NCBI GenBank assembly: GCA_902826685.1
Contig: CADEFT010000028.1
Span: 1 to 64,000, forward strand
From: an uncultured Acidobacteriota bacterium
Lineage (GTDB): Bacteria > Acidobacteriota > Terriglobia > Bryobacterales > Bryobacteraceae
Direction of reading: 5' to 3'
DNA length: 64,000 bases
The notes beneath the pieces are model-generated. The model was not told where the DNA came from. It saw only the letters and a list, made by a program, of their open reading frames with translations, and searched no databases. A program made the translations under genes and the position numbers. Below are positions 45,352 through 57,000 of this stretch, one piece after another (the stretch's first letter is position 1; every line of letters begins with the position of its first letter).

Positions 45352-46526
45352 TCGCGCCGTTGGTCTTGCTCTTCTGGCAGGGCCTGGTGGAGCAGGCCGA
45401 TGAAGCGTTCCGCGCGGGCGAGGTGGATCGCGCCGTGGTTCTTGCTTCGAAGGCCATCGCCCAACAGCCCGGCGCCGTGCATGCCCACATGATTCTGGGG
45501 ATCGCCGCCGCGCGCCGCCAGCAGTGGGAGGCGGCCAATCGCCATTTCTCCGCCGTGGTCCGGCTCGCTCCCGAAGACCCCAACGGCTATTTCTACCTCG
45601 GCCAGGCGAGGCTCTATCAGAAGCAATGGGAGCCCGCCTTGCGCGAGTTCGCCAAAGCGGCCGAACGCGGATTTCCCGATGAAGAGAGGCTGCATGTGGA
45701 AACCGCCTTCGCCGAAAACGAAGCGGGCCGGCCGCAACTGGCGCTCGAACGGCTGGGCCTGATCGCGTCTCCCGTCACCGCGCATTTTCACGCCGTGCGG
45801 GCATTCGCCCACGCCAGGCTCAATCAGTTTCCCGAGGCGCTCGATGCAATGGCGAAAGCGCGCGACCTGGAGCCGGCCAATGCGCGCCATTCGGCGTTTC
45901 TGATTTCCACGCTCATCGCCACCGACCAGATGCAGGCCGCCTTGCGCGAGGCCATCGGCGCGCAGGCGCATTTTCCGGACGACGCCGGGATTCAATTCCT
46001 ATTTGCGCTGGCCAGTTACTACGTGCCCGAAAGCCCGTTGAGCGGCCTGGCGTTGCGCAACCTCAATGAGATCGAACCCGGCGGCCCGCGCGTTCTCATG
46101 GCGCGCGGCCTGCTCCATCGCAAGCGGGGCGCCACCGCCCAGGCGCTGGCCGCGTTTCAACAGGCGGCGAAACTCGGGCTGCCCGATTCGCATCTGCTGC
46201 TGGCGATTCTGCACAAGGAGAATGGCGACGCCGCGGCCGCCGAGCGTGAGTTTCGCGAAGCCGAGCGTGTGAATCCCCACAACGGCCAGTTGCTCCTCGA
46301 ACTGGGCAAACTGGCGCTGGCGCGCGGCGACCTTCCCGGCGCGAGGTCGCGGCTCGAATCCGCCGTGGCGTTCCTGCCGGCGAACTCTTCCGCTCACTAT
46401 CAGCTCAGCCTGGCCTACGCGCGCCTGGGGAAAAAAGAAGAAGCGGAGCGCCACCGCAACGTTTCCCGCGAACTCGACCGCAAGCAGGCCGAGCTGCAGG
46501 ATAAGCCGCGCTCAACTCTCCCGTAG
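45348..46526 (+). CDS. TPR-repeat protein, probably exported
   Basis: This 392 aa protein has a short hydrophobic N-terminus (MIAPLVLLFWQGLV), then about ten TPR-type helix pairs, for example HAHMILGIAAARRQQWEAANRHFSAVVRLAPEDPNGYFYLG and AHYQLSLAYARLGKKEEAERH near the C-terminus. TPR arrays mediate protein binding; no partner is readable. It overlaps the sulfite-oxidase-like stop by ATGA and is therefore made with it, perhaps as a maturation or assembly factor. Its 3' end overlaps the converging ADOP permease gene by 15 bp. Confidence 0.82.
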   Translation: MIAPLVLLFWQGLVEQADEAFRAGEVDRAVVLASKAIAQQPGAVHAHMILGIAAARRQQWEAANRHFSAVVRLAPEDPNGYFYLGQARLYQKQWEPALREFAKAAERGFPDEERLHVETAFAENEAGRPQLALERLGLIASPVTAHFHAVRAFAHARLNQFPEALDAMAKARDLEPANARHSAFLISTLIATDQMQAALREAIGAQAHFPDDAGIQFLFALASYYVPESPLSGLALRNLNEIEPGGPRVLMARGLLHRKRGATAQALAAFQQAAKLGLPDSHLLLAILHKENGDAAAAEREFREAERVNPHNGQLLLELGKLALARGDLPGARSRLESAVAFLPANSSAHYQLSLAYARLGKKEEAERHRNVSRELDRKQAELQDKPRSTLP

Positions 46527-48974
46527 CGCCGTCAGCGGATCCACTCGCGTCGCCCGCCTGGCGGGCACCCAGACCGCCAGCGCGGCCGTCAGCACCAGCA
46601 CGACGGGAATCACTCCGAAGACCGCCGGATCGAACGGCGTCACTCCAAACAAAAAGCTCGATATTTGTTTCGCCAGGGCGAAGGCGCCCGCCACCCCCAG
46701 CGCCACGCCCGCCAGCGCGAAGATCATGCCCTGCCGGAACACCATGCCGCGAACGTCGCCGTGCTGCGCGCCCAGCGCCATGCGGATACCGATCTCTTGC
46801 CTGCGCTGTTCCACCGAATAGGCCATCAGTCCGTAGATTCCAATGGCCGCCAGCAGCAGCGCCACCGCGCCGAACACCGTCATCAGCAGCATGTGAAAGC
46901 GCTGCCGCGAAGTGGACCGGGAAACCACTTCGCCCATGGCGCGTACGTCGGAAACCGGCAGTCCACTCACTTTTCGCAGCTCTTCCTCGGCCTGCGCGCG
47001 AACCTGCATCGGGTCGCCCTTGGTGCGGATGATCCAGGCCAGCGGCGTCAGCATCACGTTGAGCGCCTGCACAGCATCTGGCGTCTGCGCGTTCGGGATG
47101 TACATGGAAGGGCCGGGGTCGCGATTCAATGCACCGTCGCGAAGATCGCCCACGATACCCACGATCTGCCTCGGCTGTTCGGTTTCGAGGTGCGGCATCG
47201 AGCCCTTGCCAATGAGAATCATGTCCCGCAGCGGATCGCCGTTGGGCCAGAACCGCTTCGCCATGGTCTCACTGATCACCACCACCGGCGGTCCAGTCAT
47301 CACATCGCGCTCGTTGATCGACCTTCCGCGAACCACCGGAATGCGGAACGCTTCAAAGAAGCCGGGGGACACCGTCCGCCAGCCGCCCCCGCCGTGAAAC
47401 AGACCTTTCTCGAGCGGTCGCCCCATCACGCGGAACCCGAGCCCATAGCCGCCTTCGAGTGGAACGCAACAGGATGCCGTCGCCAGTTCCACGCCGGGCA
47501 GCAATTGCAGCCGCTCCACTCCCGCGCGAACCAGTCGTTCGATCGCGGCGCTGGTCTTGTACGAATTCCCGGTCAGCGACATGCGCATCGTCAGAACGTT
47601 GGCGGTGTCGAAGCCCGGCTTGACGGTATATAGCGCCGCGGCCGTGCGGATCAGCAGCCCCGCCCCAACCAGCAGCACCACCGCCAGCGCCACCTCGCTC
47701 ACCACCAGAACCGTCCGCGCCTTGTTCTGACGGAACCCGCTGCCCGAACGGCTGGAGCTTTCCTTCAATGTGGAACTGAGATCGGTGCGGGAAGCGCGCA
47801 GCGCCGGCAGCATGCCAAAAAATACGCTGGTCAGCACGGTGATCGCGACAGTGAAAATCAGAACGCGCCAGTCGAGCGTGACCAGCACGCCATCGGTACC
47901 CACCCTGGGCAGACCGGCCGTATTAACCGAAAGCAACGCCCGCATTCCGGCGTAGCCGAGCGCCAGGCCGCAGATTGCGCCCGCCGCGGCCAGCAGCAGG
48001 CTTTCCATCATCAACTGCCGCAGAATCGCCCCGCGCCCGGCGCCCAGGGCCGCTCGGATGGCCAGCTCGCGCCGCCGGACTTCGGCTCGCGCCAGCAGCA
48101 GGTTCGCCACGTTGGCGCAGGCGATCAGCAGCACGAAGGCCACCGCGCCCGCCAGAATCCAAATGGAACTGCGAGCGTCCCGCACCAGCGATTCCTGCAG
48201 CGTCGAAGCGGTAAACGACTGGCCCTCTGGCAGGGAGTTCGGAAAGTCGCGCAGGTAATCGGCCCGCGAAGCATTCAGTCGCGACCTTGCCTGCTCCAGC
48301 GACACGCCCGGCTTCAACCTTCCGGCCGACTGGAAGTAGTGCCCCTGGTCCCGCGAATTCCGTTCGATCTGAATCGGAACCCAAACGTCCGGCGCCCGGC
48401 CGAAATCCTGGAAATCGAACCGGGAATCGACGATGCCGGTTACGGTGTGCGGCTGTCCGCCCAGAACCATCGTCTTGCCCAGCAACGCTGGATCGGCGGC
48501 GAACCGCCGCCTCCACAGGCCTTCGCTGATGACCGCGACAGGCGTGGCGCCCGGCCGGTCCTCGGATTCGTCGAATCCGCGGCCCATCACCATCGGAACA
48601 CCAAAGAGGCGAAAGTAAGCCGAACTGGCGCGCATGGAGCGTAGTTGCTCCGGGGTTTCGCCGCCCGTCCAATTCAAAACACTCGAGCCGAACGCCGCGA
48701 CATCCTCCACCACCGTGGTCTGCCGCATCCAATGATTGAACTTGGCCGGCGAAGCGCCCCCGAACGAACGATCATTCGTCTTGGCTTCGAATATGACGAT
48801 GCGGTCCGCTTCCCGGAAAGGCGGAGGCTTCAGCAACACCGTGTTGACCAGCGAGAAAATGGCCGTGTTCGCCCCGATTCCCACGGCGAGCGCGGCCACC
48901 GCTGTGACGGTGAACGAGCCGCCCTGCCGGAGCACACGTAGGGCATGCCGCAAATCGCGCAGCAGGTTTTCCAT
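46512..48974 (-). CDS. MacB-like ABC permease without adjacent ATPase (ADOP type)
   Basis: From ATG 48974 the product is 820 aa (MENLLRDLRHALRVLRQGG). It holds two copies of the FtsX/MacB-PCD layout. The first has FTVTAVAALAVGIGANTAIFSLVNTVLL, a periplasmic domain, then VRRRELAIRAALGAGRGAILRQLMMESLLLA. The second has TVLVVSEVALAVVLLVGAGLLIRT and RRQEIGIRMALGAQHGDVRGMVFRQG. This matches the acidobacterial duplicated orphan permease group, which has no ATPase neighbour. It probably exports or releases a substrate, or acts on the envelope, but the partner is unknown. The upstream neighbour, anmK, is on the same strand after 38 bp. Confidence 0.9.
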   Translation of the reverse strand: MENLLRDLRHALRVLRQGGSFTVTAVAALAVGIGANTAIFSLVNTVLLKPPPFREADRIVIFEAKTNDRSFGGASPAKFNHWMRQTTVVEDVAAFGSSVLNWTGGETPEQLRSMRASSAYFRLFGVPMVMGRGFDESEDRPGATPVAVISEGLWRRRFAADPALLGKTMVLGGQPHTVTGIVDSRFDFQDFGRAPDVWVPIQIERNSRDQGHYFQSAGRLKPGVSLEQARSRLNASRADYLRDFPNSLPEGQSFTASTLQESLVRDARSSIWILAGAVAFVLLIACANVANLLLARAEVRRRELAIRAALGAGRGAILRQLMMESLLLAAAGAICGLALGYAGMRALLSVNTAGLPRVGTDGVLVTLDWRVLIFTVAITVLTSVFFGMLPALRASRTDLSSTLKESSSRSGSGFRQNKARTVLVVSEVALAVVLLVGAGLLIRTAAALYTVKPGFDTANVLTMRMSLTGNSYKTSAAIERLVRAGVERLQLLPGVELATASCCVPLEGGYGLGFRVMGRPLEKGLFHGGGGWRTVSPGFFEAFRIPVVRGRSINERDVMTGPPVVVISETMAKRFWPNGDPLRDMILIGKGSMPHLETEQPRQIVGIVGDLRDGALNRDPGPSMYIPNAQTPDAVQALNVMLTPLAWIIRTKGDPMQVRAQAEEELRKVSGLPVSDVRAMGEVVSRSTSRQRFHMLLMTVFGAVALLLAAIGIYGLMAYSVEQRRQEIGIRMALGAQHGDVRGMVFRQGMIFALAGVALGVAGAFALAKQISSFLFGVTPFDPAVFGVIPVVLVLTAALAVWVPARRATRVDPLTALRES

Positions 48975-49012
48975 GGTTCTAAGACGCTGATGAGGGAGAA
49001 AAGTTCCCAAAC

Positions 49013-50122
49013 TCAGCGGCTGATCTTACCCATCACCACCGCCCGCCGCGCGCCGGTGGCCGAAGGCAGATTATTGGGTTCGTTCCGCCACGCCTCGTGC
49101 GCCAGGATGGCGAACGCCACGGCTTCCTTGGCGTCCACATCGATGCCAAACCCGGCGGTCGTGGTGACATTCACATCCGGAAGCTGCCCGCGCAGCAGAT
49201 CCATCAGAAAGCCGTTGTGCGCCCCGCCGCCCGCGGCGATGAGATCCTTCGCCGCCACGCCGGTGTGTCGGATGCCGAGTGCGATCGTGCGCGCCGTCAG
49301 CGCCGTCGCGGTGGCGATCAGGTCCGGCATGGGCAGCCCGGTCGCGATCAGGCGAGCGACGAAGGCCGCGCCGTAATCCTCGCGGCCCGCGCTCTTGGGC
49401 GGACGCTGGCCGTAGAATCGATCCTTCAACAACCCGCCCAGCAGTTCTTCGCGCACCTGGCCACGGCGGCCGATCGCTCCGTTGCGATCGTAACGCCGCC
49501 CGTTCAGCCGCTCGACCAGTTGATCCATCACCATGTTGCCCGGGCCGGTGTCGAACGCGATCACCTGTCCGGGTGCGGCGCCCGCGGGAATCGCCGTGAT
49601 GTTGGCGATGCCGCCGATGTTCAACGCCACCCGGCCGCGCGTCTTGTGGCGGAACAACAGGTAATCGACGTATGGCACCAGCGGCGCGCCCTGCCCGCCC
49701 GCCGCCATATCGCGCGGCCGGAAGTCGGACACCACCGGCACGCCCAGCCGTTCGGCCAGCACCGATCCATCGCCAATCTGCAGCGTCGCGGACACTCGAT
49801 GTCCAAGGTACCGCCGCGGCTTTCCGATATGAATGATGGTCTGCCCATGGCAGCCCACCAGATCGATCTTCGCCGCTCCCGCGAGCTTTTTTACGGCCTT
49901 GGCGTACAACTCCGGCAGCAGGAAATGCAGCATCGCGATCCCGGCCGTATGCGTCTCGCAGTTCGAAACGCCCAGCAGCGCGGCGCGCACCGGCTCCGGA
50001 TACGGCGTGGTGCTGGCCGCGATCGTACGCACCTTCTTGTTCCAGCCGCGTCCTTCGATCTCGACGATGGCCACGTCGATACCGTCCAGCGACGTGCCCG
50101 ACATGATGCCGGCGACGATCAT
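49013..50122 (-). CDS. anmK: Anhydro-N-acetylmuramic acid kinase
   Basis: The 369 aa product phosphorylates 1,6-anhydro-N-acetylmuramic acid with ring opening, for recycling of peptidoglycan. IMSGTSLDGIDVAIVEI at the N-terminus, VGCHGQTIIHIG, VALNIGGIANITAI, IAFDTGPGNMVMDQLV and AAGGGAHNGFLMDLL are the family motifs of the sugar-kinase/actin fold. Length is normal. The ATG overlaps the mutS stop as ATGA, so it is coupled to mutS. No murQ was seen in this window. Confidence 0.95.
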   Translation of the reverse strand: MIVAGIMSGTSLDGIDVAIVEIEGRGWNKKVRTIAASTTPYPEPVRAALLGVSNCETHTAGIAMLHFLLPELYAKAVKKLAGAAKIDLVGCHGQTIIHIGKPRRYLGHRVSATLQIGDGSVLAERLGVPVVSDFRPRDMAAGGQGAPLVPYVDYLLFRHKTRGRVALNIGGIANITAIPAGAAPGQVIAFDTGPGNMVMDQLVERLNGRRYDRNGAIGRRGQVREELLGGLLKDRFYGQRPPKSAGREDYGAAFVARLIATGLPMPDLIATATALTARTIALGIRHTGVAAKDLIAAGGGAHNGFLMDLLRGQLPDVNVTTTAGFGIDVDAKEAVAFAILAHEAWRNEPNNLPSATGARRAVVMGKISR

Positions 50123-52704
50123 GACTTCAACTCCCTCTGCAATTCGGCGAGCAGTTGCAGCGCCTCGATCGGCTTCAGCTCATCCAGGTTCAGCGTGCGA
50201 ATACGGCCGGCGATCTCATGGTTCACCGGTTCGAATAACTGAATCTGCATGGGACCGGCGGGCCGCGCGTGCGGCGCCAGTTCTTCCACCACCTGATGCT
50301 CGGCCTTCTCGTGCGACGCCAGAATTTCCTTCGCCCGGCCGATCACGGCGGCCGGCAACGCCGCCAGGCGTGCTACCTCAATGCCGTAGCTCTTGTTCGC
50401 GCTGCCCGGAATCACCTTGCGCAGAAACAGAATCTGATCGCCAGATTCCTTCACCGCCACCTGCAGGTTGGCCACGCCATCGAGCTGTCCGGCGAGCCCC
50501 GTGAGCTCATGATAATGCGTCGCAAACAGCGTCTTGGCGCGGATGCGGTTGTGCACATGTTCGATCACCGCCCACGCCAGCGCCATGCCGTCATAGGTCG
50601 ACGTACCGCGCCCGATCTCGTCCAGCACGATGAAGCTGCGGCTGGTGGCGGTATTCAGAATCGCCGCCGTTTCCGTCATTTCCACCATGAACGTGGAGCG
50701 GCCGCGGGCCAGATTATCCGACGCGCCCACGCGCGTAAAAACGCGGTCGGTCAACGGCAGAAGCGCGCTTGCCGCGGGCACGAACGAACCCATCTGCGCC
50801 ATCACGATCAGCAGCGCCGCCTGCCGCAGATAGGTCGATTTCCCGCCCATGTTCGGCCCGGTAATGACGCCGATGTATTTGGCGGCCGGGTCCAGGTACA
50901 GATCGTTCGGAATGAAGCTGACCGCGTCGCGCTCCGTCAATTTTTCAATCACCGGGTGGCGCGAGCCGGATACCTGCAGCATTCCGTTGTCTGAAAACGC
51001 GGGCCGCGTGTAGCGGTTCAGAGCGGCCGATTCGGCCAGCGCGGCGGTGACATCGAGTTCGGCGATCGCTCCGGCCGAAGCGCGGATGCGCGCGGCATGA
51101 GCGGCGGCCTCCCCGCGCAACCGCGCGAACAATTCGCGCTCGATGGCGAGAATCCGCTCTTCGGCTTCGAGAATCTTGACCTCAAGTTCCTTGAGCTCGG
51201 GCGTGGTGAAGCGCTCCGCGTTTACCAAAGTCTGCTTGCGCTCATAATCGGACGGCGCCAGGTGCAGGTTCGCTTTCGAAATCTCGATGTAATAACCGAA
51301 AACGTTGTTGAACTTCACCTTCAGCGAAGCGATGCCCGTGCGGGCGCGCTCCCGCTGCTCGATCTGCGCGATGTACTGCTTGCCATTGCGGGAAATATCG
51401 CGCAGCTCATCGAGGCTCTGGTCGTATCCATCGCGGATGATGCCGCTGTCGTTGAGCGTGGCGGGCGGCTCATCGGCCAGCGCGTTGAGAATGCCGTCTC
51501 TTACTTCCGGCACCTCGTCCATCGCCTGTCCGATCTCCGCCACTCGGCCCGGAAACGGTTGACAGGCCGCGCGCAGCAGGGGAACCTTCGCCAGCGACCG
51601 CCCGAGCGCCAGCATCTCGCGCGGATTGGCCGTGCCGAGGGTGAGCTTGGAAAGCAGCCGTTCGATATCCAGCACCCCGGCGAGCGTGGCCCGCATTTGC
51701 GCGCGCGGAATGGACGCCTTCAGCAAAGCCTCCACCGCATCCAGGCGCGCTTCGATTTCACCACGCTCGATCGAAGGACGCACCAGCCGCCGCCGCAGCA
51801 GGCGCGCCCCCATGCCGGTGAGCGTTTCATCCAGCACGTGCACCAGCGTGCCTTCCTTCATTCCGTCGGCAAACAGCGGATCCAGCAGTTCCAGGTTGCG
51901 CACCGTCGCCGCATCGAGAATCAGAGCTTCGGCGCGGTCATACCAATTCGGGCGGTCCAGATGTTCGAGCGCCGATTTTTGCGTCTCGCGCAGGTAGTGC
52001 AGAATGGCGCTCGCCGCCCCCGCCGCCAGTCCGCGATCGCCCAGCCCGCAGCCGTCGAGCGAAAGCAGCTTGAAATGCTCGCGCAAGCTACGATCGGCGT
52101 AGTCGTGCGCGAAAACCCAGTCGTCCACCTTCGTCACGCAAACTTTCGATTGCACCGTGGGAGCGGGTGCATCGCCGGGCGTCAGCACTTCCCGCACATT
52201 CAAGGCTTCAAGCGCGCCCGCCATCTCGCGCACGGCCATCTCGGTGGCGCGGAACTCGCCGGTGGTCACGTCGATATGCGCCACGCCCGCCCGGTCGCCC
52301 TGCGCCATCACCGCCGCCAGGTAATTGTTCTCGCGGCTCTCGAGCACGCCCGATTGCGTCGTGGTTCCCGGTGTCACCACGCGTGCGATCTCGCGCTTCA
52401 CCAGTTTCTTGGCGAAACGCGGATCCTCCGTCTGTTCGCAGATGGCGACCCGGTAGCCTTTCTGGATCAGCCTGGCCAGATAGCCTTCCGACGAATGATG
52501 CGGCACGCCGCACATGGGAATCGCCTGGCCCTTTTCCTTGTTGCGGGAAGTGAGCGTGATCTCGAGCTCGCGCGCCGCCGTGACGGCGTCCTCGAAAAAC
52601 AGCTCGTAGAAATCGCCCAGGCGGAACATCAGCAGAGCGTCCGGCACCTGCTGCTTCAAAGCGTGATACTGCCGCATCAGCGGCGTGGAAGCGTCCGCGC
52701 TCAT
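50119..52704 (-). CDS. mutS: DNA mismatch repair protein MutS
   Basis: This 861 aa protein is a full-length MutS. The mismatch-binding domain has FRLGDFYELFFEDA near residue 28 (Phe-x-Glu type contact). The ATPase has GPNMGGKSTYLRQ (Walker A, about residue 615), DEIGRGTSTYDGMALAWA (Walker B and signature) and TLFATHYHELTGL. It recognises mismatches and acts with MutL, which is not in this window. The start is ATG 52704, 4 bp after the glutamate-dehydrogenase-like gene's stop on the same strand. anmK follows with a 4 bp overlap. Confidence 0.96.
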   Translation of the reverse strand: MSADASTPLMRQYHALKQQVPDALLMFRLGDFYELFFEDAVTAARELEITLTSRNKEKGQAIPMCGVPHHSSEGYLARLIQKGYRVAICEQTEDPRFAKKLVKREIARVVTPGTTTQSGVLESRENNYLAAVMAQGDRAGVAHIDVTTGEFRATEMAVREMAGALEALNVREVLTPGDAPAPTVQSKVCVTKVDDWVFAHDYADRSLREHFKLLSLDGCGLGDRGLAAGAASAILHYLRETQKSALEHLDRPNWYDRAEALILDAATVRNLELLDPLFADGMKEGTLVHVLDETLTGMGARLLRRRLVRPSIERGEIEARLDAVEALLKASIPRAQMRATLAGVLDIERLLSKLTLGTANPREMLALGRSLAKVPLLRAACQPFPGRVAEIGQAMDEVPEVRDGILNALADEPPATLNDSGIIRDGYDQSLDELRDISRNGKQYIAQIEQRERARTGIASLKVKFNNVFGYYIEISKANLHLAPSDYERKQTLVNAERFTTPELKELEVKILEAEERILAIERELFARLRGEAAAHAARIRASAGAIAELDVTAALAESAALNRYTRPAFSDNGMLQVSGSRHPVIEKLTERDAVSFIPNDLYLDPAAKYIGVITGPNMGGKSTYLRQAALLIVMAQMGSFVPAASALLPLTDRVFTRVGASDNLARGRSTFMVEMTETAAILNTATSRSFIVLDEIGRGTSTYDGMALAWAVIEHVHNRIRAKTLFATHYHELTGLAGQLDGVANLQVAVKESGDQILFLRKVIPGSANKSYGIEVARLAALPAAVIGRAKEILASHEKAEHQVVEELAPHARPAGPMQIQLFEPVNHEIAGRIRTLNLDELKPIEALQLLAELQRELKS

Positions 52705-52708
52705 GCCG

Positions 52709-53983
<1,275 letters not shown>

Positions 53984-53990
53984 CTGCTTG

Positions 53991-53996
53991 ATTATC
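53991..53996 (-). promoter_or_regulatory. -10-like GATAAT before the glutamate dehydrogenase gene
   Basis: GATAAT on the minus strand (53996-53991) ends 7 bp before the ATG at 53983, within the 17 bp gap after the receptor stop. No -35 box is seen. It belongs to a recurring group in this window. Confidence 0.4.
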
Positions 53997-54000
53997 GCAG

Positions 54001-57000
54001 CTACCACTCGATGCGGAATCCGGTGCGGAACGAGCGAGCGCCCGAGGAATCGAGCGGGGACACGTCGCCGCTGGTGCCGCCGATCGTCGCGATGGTCGCC
54101 GCGTTGCTGATGTTCGTGTTCGGATTGGCGTAATTCGGCGAATTGAAGAAATTGGTGGCCGTGATCTCCAGGCGCACGCGCATCCGCTCTTTCACCACGA
54201 AATACTTCGCCAGGCCCGCGTTCACGATCTCCGATCCCGGCCCGAAGATCACGCCTTTCGACGAAGAGCCGAACCGCCCAAGGCCGGGCGCGGCAAAGGC
54301 GGTGGGATCGAACCAGCGCTCGGTGGTCCGCTGCGACGGATCGAGGTTGGCGCTGCGCAACTGATCGGGCCGGCGCGTGACCTGCGCGGGCGTCGCCGAG
54401 CCCGTGAACACGGTGCCCGTCGTATCCGGCCCGGTCCATAGCGGCGTGAGGAACTGGCCCGAATAGAGACTGTAAACCGCGTTGAACTCCCAGCCGCCGA
54501 GCGCCGCCCGCGTCACCGCGTTGGCATTGGAAAGCCACTTGCGGCCTTTGCCGAACGGCAGTTCATAGATGAGATTGCCGGTGACGCGATGCGTCGGAAT
54601 ATCGAGCCAAACCGAGCGTTCGCGCCGCCGGTTGTAGGCGTCTTCCGGCGACTCGCCGCGTTCCAGGTCGCCGATGTCGCGCGCCCAAACCCAGGAAACC
54701 TGATAGCCCAATCCGCGCGCAAAGCGGCGTTCGGCTTCAAGCGTCATCGAATGATATTGATGTCCGGCGCCGTTGCTCAGGTAAGTGATCGCCGGATAGC
54801 GCGGAAACGGCCGCGGCTTGTTCACGAAGGCGCGCTCGTCGCCCACCGGCTGATTGGCGTTATAGCCCCATTCGCCCTGGCGGGTGTTGGTGCCGACATA
54901 AGACGCGCGGAACCCCGTGTTCCAGCGCTGATGTTCGAGGGTGAAGTTGTACTGCATCGAGAAAGGGTCGCGCAGGTCGGAGCGGATCGCGGAAGGCAGC
55001 GTGACCGTCGTGGGCCCCGACACCGAATCGGGGAAGATCCGCGGGAACATCAGCGTGGGCAGCGGCGTCGGATTGGTGAAGGCCGGCTCGTTGACCACGA
55101 ACGGGGCGCCTCCGGCGCTGGCCGCGCGCGACACCACGTCGTAAAAAAAGCCGAATCCGGCGCGCAGCACCGTGTTCGCTCCCAAGGGCCGCCAAGCGGC
55201 GCCGATCCGCGGAGCAAGGTTATTGGTGTCGTTGCGGATCAGCAGCTTGGAGTGGTAGCCGAGCGTGCTCGCTTCCACGACGTCGGCATACGCCCTTGGG
55301 AACAGGGGGCTGATCTTGTTCAACGCGCCATCCGGTACCGCGATTTTTCCCGTGCCCAGATCGAATACCGCCTGGTTGCCTCCGGTTTCCGTCCACGAAG
55401 GATGCAACTCATAGCGCAGGCCGAGATTCAACGTGAGCTTTGGTGTGATCTTGTATTCATCGGTCACGAAGAAATCCCAGGACCAGCGCACCCGCTCGAG
55501 AAACAAGGCATTCGCCGCGCGCGAAGCCGTGGTCGGCACGCCCAATAGAAAATCGGCATACGGGTGATTGGTGAAGCGGTTGGAGAAACTCAGGTTGCCG
55601 AACAGGTTGTCGGATTGATTCTGATCCTGAAACGCCGTGCGCGCCAGCATGACTCCCGCCTTGAAGTTGTGCCGGCCGCGGAACCAGCTCAACTGATCCT
55701 GCCACTGCTGCGCGAAATTGAGGAAGCCCGGATGCCGCCACGCCGTTTGCGTGATGCTGGTGAGCCCAATACCCGCGAAGGAAACGTTCGGAACGCCATT
55801 GATATCGGGCACTCCCGGCGCCAGGCCGCCCGTGATGCCGAGGTCCCGCAACACTTCCATGCCCATCAGGTTGCCGTGGCGCGGATTGTCGTTCCAGGCA
55901 AAGCCCCAGCGCGCCTCGTTAATCAGGTTGGTGCGAATCGTCGCCGTGTAGGAAACGTTGACGCCGCGCGTATCGCGCGTCTGCCAGCGCCTGCCCACCG
56001 CCGGCAGATTCGATTCGAAGGCGCGCGAATGCGACCGGTTCCAGGTGTACCGCCCAAACACGAAATGCCTATCGGTAAACCGGTGGTCGATGCGGCTTGT
56101 CCAGTAAGTGTTTGGATCGAAGGGACGCGTCAACTGCGTATTGAAGTTGCGATTGGCGAAGCGTTCCGGATCGCCGTCGGGCAGCGGGTAGAAGCGGTTC
56201 TGCAGCTTTTGGGAAACCGGGCTGATGCGCGACGCGGGAATCACGCGGTTGGCAAATGGCGCGTTGCCGGCAAAGGGGTCGCGAATGTCGTTGGCGGTGG
56301 CGAAGTTGCCCCCGCGCCAGGAAGCGGGCGCGACGGTGGGATTGATCAATTGCAGCACCTGGCTGCCGCGCGACGTTTCGAAAGAGTAGAAGAAGAAGCT
56401 TTTATTGCGGCCGTTGTAAATCTTCGGAAGATAGATCGGTCCGCCAATGGAAACGCCCGGCTCATGGCGCACGCCCGTCCCACGCGCGGGGGAGAAAGGA
56501 TCCCGCGCCCGGAACCACGGCGTCGAGTAATAGTCGAACGCCGAACCGTGCACGTCGTTTGAGCCGCCTTTCGACACGATGGTCACCTGGCCGATGGAGC
56601 CGAACTCCGCCGTGTTATTAGCCATGTCCACCCGCACTTCCTCGAAGCTCTCGATCTGCGAGACCAGCGGGCTGATTTGCGTGCCGTCGTACTGGTTCGA
56701 CAAGGTGATGCCGTCGATTGACGCGTCCGACTGATTGGCGCGGCTTCCGGCAAAGCGGCGCGTCGAAGACCCGGCGCCCGCCTGCGTCACCCCAGGCGAC
56801 AGGCCGATGAAGTTCCACAGCGACCGTGTATTCAGGGGCAGCGTCTTTAACTGCGCCGAGCTTTTCGAATCGCTGATGCGCGCCGTCTCGGTCTCAATCA
56901 GCGTCGCCCCCGCCGACACTTCCACCATCGTCTCCACCGCACCCACTTCCAGCCGGATATCGATGCGGCGCACATCGAGCGAGACCAGCGGCACTTTCGG

